A stretch of 13,490 bases of DNA from Candidatus Wallbacteria bacterium (GTDB lineage Bacteria; Muiribacteriota; JAQTZZ01). The first letter of the stretch is position 1; each line of letters begins with the position of its first letter. This document shows positions 1-9,400 of the stretch, in pieces. The notes below the pieces were generated by a model. That model saw only the letters and a list, made by a program, of their open reading frames with translations. It searched no databases and was not told where the DNA came from. The DNA lies in assembly GCA_028711905.1 (NCBI GenBank), contig JAQTRI010000052.1, positions 1 through 13,490 on the forward strand, read 5' to 3'. The translations under genes were made by a program, and so were the position numbers.

Positions 1-435
1 CCTCGGATAATGTGGTGATCGCTAATGCCGGATCACTGCCGGCCACACTCGGTTCGGCAGTTACTGTCAACAATCTGACGATCAATGCCTCAGCATCACT
101 GTCCCTGACCAGCAACGACCTGACTGTCAGCGGCGTATTCTCCAATGAGGGCACCTTGCTTCTCAATGGCGATGAAGCCACTGTTTCTCTGACTGTTGAC
201 GGCAACAGCGGATTAACGAAATTCGTCAAGAATACCGGAGCGATCGCAGTCAAGAATTTCGGCACATACTTTAATGTGGAATTCGCATCAACAGGCGATG
301 CGACTTTCCAGCTCCCGGCCCCGATCATTGTCAACGGCAACCTGTCAGTCGGATCAGGCACCACATTCGCTCCCCTGACGCACAGCATTACTTTAGCCAC
401 AGGGAAAAAGGTCACAAACAACGGCACCTGGACCA

Positions 436-460
436 TGCCGACAATCTCACCTGTTCGGCA
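436..460. repeat. Short inverted repeat straddling the R0 frame break
   Basis: TGCCGA at 436-441 is the perfect reverse complement of TCGGCA at 455-460, leaving a 13-base loop that contains the frame-break junction. The stem is only six pairs and the next outward pair (A/G) is mismatched. It could have helped a deletion to form or a read to misassemble, but six-base palindromes arise often by chance. Confidence 0.4.
438..446 (+). other. Frame break inside repeat R0 (likely deletion of about 61-64 bases)
   Basis: Up to codon CCG at 438-440 the protein follows the repeat in the frame of base 3. From AAT at 443-445 it follows the repeat in the frame of base 443. In R1 (W-T-A-P ... F-S-C) 21 codons separate the equivalent Pro and Asn. 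In R9 the number is 22. Here only two bases separate them. The missing length is thus 61 or 64 bases, and both are 1 mod 3, exactly the size class needed to give this frame change. What is seen is the frame change and the missing rung. Whether it is a true mutation or an assembly collapse in repetitive DNA cannot be decided from one sequence. Confidence 0.8.
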
Positions 461-3400
461 GGCGGCAGCACCCTGACCTTCCAGGCTAATGAGGTTTATG
501 AGATCGATAATGTGCTGACCTTAGACGGGGCTGCCAACAACCTGATTTCCCTGCGCTCATCAACAGGCGGCCAGCAGTATACGATCCAGAATGATGGGGC
601 AGAAGCAGTGGATCATGTGGATGTTCAGGACGGCAATGTCACAGGCACTGACATCACAGCTACTTTGAGCCGAAACAGCAGCAATAACGATGATTCAGGC
701 AGCCCCTGCTGGGTGTTTACCGCTTCAGCACTAACCTGGGATGGTTCGAGTTCGACCGACTGGAACACCGCCGCGAACTGGGACGAGGGCTATGTGCCCA
801 ACACAGGCGACAATGTGACTATAGCCAACGCCGGATCACAGCCTGCCACGCTCGGATCAGCTGTCACAACCAATAATCTGACGATCAGCGCCGGTGCTAC
901 CTTGTCGTTGAATGCATACAACACGACAGTAAACGGCACTTTCTCGAATGATGGCACTTTACAGCTGAACGGAGACGAAACCACTGTGGCTCTAACCATT
1001 GATACGGACAGCGGTTTGACGAAATTCGTCAAGGATACAGGCACGATCGATGTCAAAAATTTCGGCACATACTACAATGTGGAGTTCGCCTCCTCCAACA
1101 ACGCGGTCTTCCGTCTTCCGGGCAACACCCAGATCAACGGCGCGATGACCGTAACCCAGGGTAACTTCAATCCGAACGGCAAGGACCTGGCTCTGGCGGA
1201 TGGCGGTTCAGTGACGAACAACGCTGCATGGACTGCTCCTTCAGCAGGCACTTTCACCTGCTCCGGCGATGCCACTTTTGCCGGAACAGGCATTTCCTTC
1301 TATAACTTCTCCTGTGTCACACCGAACAAGACCCTGACCTTCGCAGCCGGCAGCACTTACAATTTTGCTGGAGCCCTGACTTTGTCCGGCGATACAGGCA
1401 ATAACATTAATGTTGTCAGTTCTGCACCAGACGGTGCAGGCGGCAGCCATGTCATTTTCAACGATACAGGCACTGAAAATGTTATCTATGTTGATGTCAA
1501 CGATGTAGTCTGTACTGCAATCGATGATGTGCTTGGTGTTGAGATTGCTCCTGAAAGTACAGGCTGGAACTTCATCAACGCCGTGGTCTGGACCGGCGGC
1601 GCGGGCAACACCAGCTGGAACAATGTCGGAAACTGGCTGGGCGGCGTTGTTCCCAACAATGGTGAAAACGCTCTTATTGTGGCCAAAGCCTTTCAGCCTG
1701 TGCTGGATCTTGACCTGACCGGCGCAAACAGCCCGGACGCCATTACCATAAACTCCGGCGCGACACTGACTCTGAACGGACGCCCTGTTGACACTGTAAA
1801 CGACAGCTTCAGCAATTCAGGCACAATCGAGCTGTTTGGCACTGAAATCGTATCCGACCCTCCTGCTAACGCTTCAGGCTCCAAGATCATTTTCCGTGGA
1901 TCGTCCAATGCTGCGCAGGACACGATTGACCTGCCGAACTGGACTTACCGCAACCTGACGATCAACTCGAGCGATGGTGGCGTAAACGCGGACATTTTCA
2001 GACTGCCGATTTCCAAGGTGATATCGGAAAAACTGGTCATCACCCAAGGAACCCTCAGTGCCAACACCTTCAACCTGGGGGTCAGCGATGAGGTGACAAT
2101 CTCAGCCAATGGTATCTTCTCGCCAAGCAGCGGCGATCATACATACTCAACCAATGTTTCGAACAGCGGCACATACGGAAGCGGCACGGGTGAACAAAAG
2201 TTCCTGGGGAACTACACTCAGTCTGCCGGTATATACAGCGGCGGCAATGACATTAATACCTTTGCAGGCAACATCACTGTATCTGGAGGAACTTTCACTG
2301 CCACTTCCGGCAGCACAGCTCTGACCGGAACTGATAAAACCATGGAAGTGGCTGACGCAGCCACATTCACCCACAGCAACGGCACAGTTACAATTTCCGG
2401 CGGAGGGGTGACAGGATTTACAGGCGGATTCAGCGGAGCTGACGCATTCAACAACATGACCTGCGTCACAGCTGGAAAAACCCTGCGCTTCAAAAACGGC
2501 ACCACCTCTGCCATTGGCGGAACCCTCACTTTGACAGGCGCTTCAGGGAATCTGATCAATTTACGCAGCACAAACACCGGTTCCCTTTTCACCCTAAGTT
2601 TCACCGGCGCTCCGCAGACTGTCACATACTGCGACATCAGGGACTGCACTGCGCTCACTAATGCCGGAACAGCCAACACCTCGCGTAATTCCGGCAACAA
2701 CACCAACTGGTCGTTCGGATCAGTCACATGGGACGGCTCTTCTTCAACCGCCTGGACCACAGGCGCCAACTGGGACATCGGTGTGGTTCCGGCTAATTTT
2801 GATAAAGTCGTGATCGCGACAGCCACGAATCAGCCGGTTCTGGGCAGCAATGTTACAGCCTATGACCTGACTCTCAACACCAATACCACGCTCAAGACTG
2901 TCGGCTATAACCTGACAGTCAGCAACTCGTTCACTAACAGCGGCACCCTGGAAGTGTATGGTTCAGAGACCATCAGCGCTCCGACCAATAAACCCGGCTC
3001 ATGGGTGTTTTTCAAAGGCACAGGGGCTGACGATGACATTACCATGTACAACTGGAACTACAAGCGGCTGAGAATCGATGCCGGTGCAGCGGATGTGTTC
3101 AGACCTGCGGCAAACATCGTGCTTGGCTCGCTTGAGGTCACAGTCGGCATTTTCAACACCAAAAGTACTGGTACAGACCGCACCCTGCAAGTGACTACTG
3201 AAACCACTATCAGTAACGCCGGTCAGCTGATTACCAACACCTCTGCTCTGACATTCGACGGTGCTGTCAGCAATGACGGCACTATCGATGCCACAGCAGG
3301 CACGCACACATTCAATGCAGCGTTCAGGAACGAGAACACTATCGGCGTGTACAAGGGTGGATCAGGCATCCATGCCTTTGCTTCCACGACCTTCAACGGC

Positions 3401-6400
3401 AATGGTTCGACATTCGACTGCATGACAGGCACATATACTTTTGCCGGTGATTTCACCAACCGCGGCACATACACTGGCGGATCAGGCAATCACACATTCC
3501 AGGGCGACTGGGCTAACCAAGCAGGTGCTTACACAGCGTCAAGCAACCTTACCAAACTGACCAAAGCGTTGGGTTCGTTCAACAACGCAGCCACATTTAA
3601 CCACGGCTCAGGCACTGTGGAAGTGGACATTGCCGGACCCTCTCAATTCACGATCAGCGGCGACAACACATTCCGCAATTTCTACTGCAACGATGGCGGC
3701 CTGACTCTGAACATCTCAAACGCCAGCACCCAGACCTTCACCAATAAGCTGACCCTGACCGGCGCATCAGGCAACATGATCAAACTGAATTCGACAGGTG
3801 TCGGGCAGTTCAAATTCGATTTCACAGGCTCACCCCAGACTGTGACCTATGTTGACCTCGAGGATTGCGATGCTGATACGAACCTCGGTTATGCCAATAA
3901 CTGCCGCAACTCCGGCAATAACACAGACTGGGTATTCGGGGATGTCTCGTGGACTGGTGCATCCAGCACAGCCTGGACCACAAATACCAACTGGAGCGCG
4001 GGCATGGCGCCCACACAGTACGACAATGTTATAGTGGTCAAAGCCGGTTCCATGCCCCCGACACTGGCCGGTCCGACAACGGTCAACAAGCTGACTGTCG
4101 AAACTGTGGCTACTCTCAACACATTCGGCAATACCCTGACAGTTTCCAGCGGGTTCGTCAACAACGGCACCTTAGAGGTCAACGGCGGCATCGGAGTGAC
4201 AGCCCCGACCAATGGTCCGACTTCCAGGATCATTTACAGCGGAGGAGCGGGCCAGATCAATAACTGGACCTACTATGACCTGATACTCAATTCCGGTTCC
4301 ACTCTCAACGCACCAGGAGTGGCCCTGAATGTCCTGAAGAATTTCACTGTTTCCGCAGGCACCACCTACGATACAGCCCAGGATCTGACGGTTTCCGGCG
4401 AAACCACCATCGATGGCGTACTCACCCCCAATGCCAGAGCCCTGACCTTCAATGGACCGTTTACCAGTTCAGGCACAGTCAGTTCCGGGTCAGGCAATCA
4501 CCTGTTCTTGGACGATTTCACTGTATCCGGCGGCACCTTCACCCCCACCAGCAAGTACATGAAACTCTCAGGAGAGGTGACATTCAATCATTCTGGAGGT
4601 GATTTCAACGCTGCTGCGGGCACTGTCGAGGCCTGCGGATCAGGCACTTTGACCATCCTCGGATCAACGACCTTCAGAAATTTTGAATGCACCAGAGAGG
4701 CCAAGGTCATCAATCTGTCCACTGCAGGCACCCAGACTTTTGCGGGAAAACTCAGGTTGATCGGCACTGCAGGCAACCTGATCAGCTTCTATTCCAACAA
4801 TCCAGGCAATGTCGCCGCCATCACAGCCAATGGTGGAAGTGATGTCCGCTACACCAGAGTCAAGGATTCCACCAACAACGGAGCCACGATTTATCCGGTA
4901 TTTTCCAAAGACATGGGAAACAACAATACTCCTGCCGGCTGGGATTTTTCCAACAGTGTCATGACCTGGAACGGATCAGTCAGCACTGACTGGGACACAG
5001 ACGGCAACTGGGATGTCGGCGTGTATCCCGGGACTTACGACAATGTGGTGATCGACAATTCAGCCGCCAGATTCCCGACCCTGAACATCAATGCCTCTGT
5101 CAAGCGGGCCACGATTGAAGTCGGAGCAACAGTCAGAACCAATGGCAAGAATCTTGAAACCTCGACGAGCCTGATCAATCAGGGCACTCTGGAGATCTGG
5201 GGTAATGAAACCACAATCACGGTTCCAACCAACAGCACAGGGTCACAGGTAGTTTATACAGGCCAGACCGGATCAGGCGACACCATAAACATCAGGAACT
5301 GGACATACAGGAACCTGAAAATCTCAGCAGAGGTCGCAGACACCTTTAACCTAACAGCCGCCCTGACTGTTTATGAAACACTGGAAATCAAGACAGGAAC
5401 TCTTTCCACCAATGGAGCAAATGCCCTGTCCATATCAGGCGAAGTGCTTCTGGCAGGATCTCTTTCCACTAATACCGCGCCTTTCAAAGTCGACGGCGGA
5501 ATCACTTCCACCGGCACTTTCAGCGGCGGGAGCGGCAGCCACACATTCAGCGGCAATATCACCATCAACGGCGGCACATTCACAGCATCGAGCGGCACCA
5601 CCACACTGTCCGGAGTCAACAGGACATTCGACAACAATACAGGCGCAGGATTCACCCACTCAGGCACGCTGGTTCTCGCCGGAACAGGCACACAGAAACT
5701 GCAGGGCATCAACACATTCCAGAATCTGTCCTGCACCATTCCAGGCCTGACCATAGAGATCGAGCAGGTCGGCAGTCAGACGGTAGCCGGAACATTCACA
5801 CTGACAGGCGCGGTCGGGAATCTGATCAAGATCACATCATCCAGTCCGGGCAATGCAGGACCGATCAAGATTAATAACGCCAGTAATGTCACCTATGTGG
5901 CGGTCAAGGACTCCACCAATTCAGGCACTGCCGTTGGTGCCACGCTGTCTACAAACCTGGGCAACAACTCAGGCTGGACTTTCACGAATAATACCGTTGT
6001 CTGGGACGGCTCAGCTTCAACAGCCTGGGCCACTTCCGACAACTGGAACATCGGGGTCGCGCCCTCGGCATTCGACAATGTGAAGATCGCGGCAGCCGGC
6101 AATCTGCCTGCCACGCTGGCGGCCAATACAACTGTCAACAAGCTGACTGTTGAGGCTGCTGCCACTGTAAGTCTCAACAGCCGAAACCTGACAGTCACAT
6201 CCGGATCGTTCGCCTGCAGCGGCACAATCGAGCTTTCAGCGGGCACTACTGTCGCAACCCCGAGCTGCATCGCCGGTTCCTTAGTCAGATATACCGGCGG
6301 AGCAGGCCCGATCAATAACTGGAATTACAGAAACCTTTACATCAACGCCGCGCTTTCAGCCGCAACAGACATCACTGTCAATGAGGACATCACTGTTGCC

Positions 6401-9400
6401 AGCGGAGGTTTCAATTTTGGGGCCAACTCCCTCAATCTCTACGGTGATTTCAATAATCCGGGCAGCGGCAGTTTCGCCCTGTCCACCGTAAATTTCCTCG
6501 GCGCAGACACAACTTCGGAAATCACCGGTTCCTCTACGATCGGCACTATCGCGTGCAGCGCGGCAGGAAAAGCCTTAGTGTTCCCCGCCGGCGCAACACA
6601 GACCATCACCAATTTCAATATCGCAGGCGCAGGCGGAAACTTCATCAAGATCAGTTCGTCCACTCCCGGAGCCTATGCGAACATCAATGTCACCAATGAT
6701 TCAGTCAACCGCGTCAAAGTTAAGGATTCCAACGCATCCGGCGGTAACGCAATCGTACCGACCAATTCCTCGAATCTCGGCCACACCCTTAACTGGGACT
6801 TCTCGAATGTGTTCGTCACCTGGAACGGATCAGCAGGCACCAGCTGGAACAACACTGCCAACTGGGATATGGGGTTTGTCCCGTCAGGGAGTGATGAAGT
6901 GGTTGTTTCCAGCACACTGACCAACAAACCGATCCTGGACCAGGCCGAGATTGTAAAAGGAATCACAATCGAAATCGGCGCGACTCTGGATACTGACGCT
7001 TTCGCTTTCACGGTTACTGACGGGGCTTCCGGCTTTATCAACCAGGGCACACTGGAACTGGATGCAGGTACCACGGTAACCCAGCCCACGAACAGCACGG
7101 GATCGCTGGTGCGCTACACAGGCGGTGCTGCGGCCATCAACAACTGGACATACCGTGACCTTACCATCGCCGGAGGCACTGCTTCCTCACCGGCCAACCT
7201 GACAGTCAACGAGGATTTCAGGATCAGCAGCGGGTCGTACAATGCCGGGGCCTTCACTCTGACGGTCAACGGCGATTTCACCAATGAGGCAACATTCACC
7301 GGCGGCGCAGGCAAGCATACATTCAACGGCAACTGGCGCAACTCCGGTCCGAGTTACACTGCCACCAGCGGGACCACTGAAATCACGAGTTCCGCAGTAT
7401 GGAACAACACGGGCGGAACATTCACACCCGCCGGCGGTGTGGTCGAGTTTACAGGCAGCGGCACAGTGGAAATCCGCGGAGCCGCGACATTCAATAATCT
7501 GCATTGCACAGTTCCTGGAAAGAAGATGTACTTCCAGGCCGGAGCCACTCAGGTAATAAACGGCACGCTCAACGCTCAGGGAGCGCTTGGAAATCTGCTC
7601 TGGTTCAGAAGCCTGACAGACGGCGCTCAGTTCACCCTGAATTTCCCGAACGGAAACCAGACAGTCAAGTACATCAATCTCAAGGACAGCAATGCATCAG
7701 GAGGACATACTTACACTGCCGACACATGCAGCAATGTATCCAACAACACAGGCTGGTACTTCCCTCCCACAAACCTGACATGGACAGGAAACACTTCAGT
7801 AGTCTGGGCCAATGACGGCAACTGGGATCTGGGCTTTTATCCCAATGTCAATGACAATGCTCTCATTCCGGCAGGAATGCCGCGCTATCCTGTGCTCGGT
7901 TCGGCTGTGATTCTGACGGAACTGACCATTGAAACCAGTTCCACTGTGACACTCAACGGGCAGAATCTCACCATTGGAAGCAAATTCAGCAACAACGGCA
8001 CACTGACCCTTAACGGCAGCGAAACAGTGACCATGAGCAATGACTCTGATTCAGGCCTGATCCAGTATATCGCCAACACAGGCACAGTCACAGTGCCGAG
8101 TATCGGAGACTATTACCGCGTGGAGTTCGCTTCCACCGGTGATGCAGTGTTCCGCCTGCCTGCCAGTGTTGCGGCAACCAAAGTTACTGTAACCCAGGGA
8201 ACCTGCGATCTGCAGACGCGCAGCCTGACGCTGGCTTCAGGCGGCACAATAGAACTGGCGGCCGCTTCTTCCATGACTGCTTCGGCAGGCAGCACAGTCA
8301 CTTGTTCCGGTGGGGCGACAGTCACTTGCGGAGCCGGCAGCAGCCTGACACTCAAGGACTTCGTCGGCCAGGGAGCACTTCTGGTCACTTCAACAGGCAC
8401 GACCGTTTCCTTCAACAACGCGATTCTGCAAGGGAACGCCACCTTCGAATGCGCCAGCAACATCGCGTTCAACAATGTCGCCTGCTCCGGAAATATCGCT
8501 TTCACAGGCAATGCCGCTACCACCTCGTTTAATGACTTCACCTGCGCCACAGGGGGCAGACAGCTAAAATTCAGGGAAGGAAAAACCTATGTCTTTAACG
8601 GCAGCCTGTCCCTGCAGGGTACAGCAGGCAACCTGATTTCCCTGCGCAGCACAACCAACGGTTCTTCCTATAATTTCCACAATGAAGGCAACAACGACAA
8701 CATCGATTTTGTCGATGTTCGCGACAGCAACGCATCCGGCGGATCAGGCAACGCCATCACAGCAGACACCAGTAAGAACAGCACAGGAAACACCAACTGG
8801 GTCTTCACTCCATCGCTCCTGACCTGGGACGGCAGCTCAAGCACTGCATGGGACACGGACGCCAACTGGGATCTCGGATTCAGACCCAACAACAGCGACA
8901 GCATCATTATCCCGGACACAGCTAATGATCCGGTCCTGAGCACTGTGTTCACCGCCGGTGGTCTTACTGTTGAAACAGGCGCGATCCTGAACACCGGAAC
9001 TTTTGACTTCACATCAGAAACCAATATTTTCAACAACGGTTCCATCACATCCTCAGGAGGCGATCTTGAAGCCACCGGCAACCTGATCAGCGCCGGCACA
9101 CTGACACTCGGCAGCGGCAATATCAAGGTTGGCGGGACTTTCAACAGCAGCGGCCCGATCACAATGGGCGGCGGCGACCTGTCCGTGATTGGAGCATTCA
9201 CCAACAACAATACAGTTTCGCTTGGCGGCGGCAGCATATCCGTGGCTGGATTGTTCTCAAACAGCGGAACACTAAAGCTCGATGGAGGAGAAACCTTAGC
9301 ACTGACCAATGACACTGATTCAGGCACCATTGAAGTAGTGGGCAATGCCGGACCATATACGCTTGACGACATTGGTGGATTCTATAAGCTGGCTCTGAGC

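Larger units (their letters stand above)
3..476 (+). pseudogene. 5' piece of giant beta-strand repeat surface protein, ended by a frame break
   Basis: This frame is open to the left edge of the window (codons S-D-N precede the GTG at 12) and stops at the TGA 474-476. The GTG at 12 is not a credible start, because SDNVVIANAGS continues the head motif that other copies carry as YDNVVI or GDNVTIANAGS. The residues follow the same repeat as R1 downstream: NNLTI, SNEGTLLLNGDE, SGLTKFVKNTG, NFGTYFNVEFAS, TNNGTWTMP. Homology ends at codon 438-440 (P). The last dozen residues (from about 441, TISPVRQAAAP) match nothing in the other copies, whereas the frame of base 443 resumes the repeat at once with NLTCSAGG. 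I therefore read this as the upstream part of the same gene as 443-13490, separated by a frameshifting deletion or an assembly error, not as a separate gene. Its function would be that of the main protein. Confidence 0.85.
3..730 (+). repeat. Long repeat R0 (class I mid-region, head incomplete, frame-broken)
   Basis: The Trp part of the head lies off the left edge. The visible part starts at D-N-V-V-I and runs through SGLTKFVKNTG and NFGTYFNVEFAS, the class I mid-region also seen in R1 and R8. After the frame break come NLTC (invariant Cys codon at 452-454), LTLDGAANNLISLRS and a closing block VDVQDGNVTG. The end is unusual: NNDDSGSPCWVF replaces the common GNN-x-NWxF and adds a second Cys. 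At DNA level R0 and R1 are close, about five bases in six matching over roughly 217-291 versus 1020-1094. Confidence 0.85.

Noticed and set aside
12..14. GTG at 12 as a translation start
   Set aside because: The frame is open upstream and the codons before it (S-D-N) belong to the conserved head motif, so this is an internal valine.
402..476. Programmed -1 ribosomal frameshift joining the two frames (GGGAAAAAG at 402-410)
   Set aside because: In the zero frame the codons are GGG AAA AAG, which is not a canonical slippery heptamer. Homology in the first frame continues 30 bases further, to 440, so a shift at 405-410 would produce residues unlike any repeat. A missing rung also needs a deletion, not slippage.
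512..514. GTG at 512 as the start of the long frame
   Set aside because: It lies inside the conserved strand that follows the invariant Cys, with no well-spaced ribosome-binding site. It is only the first start-like codon after the frame break.
3949..4263. Short + strand open frames in other frames (also 3849-4034, 5373-5750, 6675-6920, 7504-7815, 8302-8532, 10995-11309)
   Set aside because: They overlap the continuous repeat frame, show no recognisable domain and have the erratic composition of out-of-frame repeats.
9023..9307. CRISPR-like or intergenic tandem repeat
   Set aside because: The 57-bp units are contiguous, degenerate at DNA level, exactly in frame and encode 19-residue rungs. 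There are no identical repeats separated by unique spacers.
8668..9372. Long open frames on the - strand (also 11653-12339, 2218-2826, 12395-12976, 5893-6315, 6673-7098 and others)
   Set aside because: They are mirror images of the Thr/Ser/Gly/Asn codons of the repeat protein. They are Pro/Val/Ser-rich and recur at the same place in each repeat. For example, the antisense of the Trp head gives SQLA-x-V-x-QAV again and again. They lack starts with credible ribosome-binding sites.
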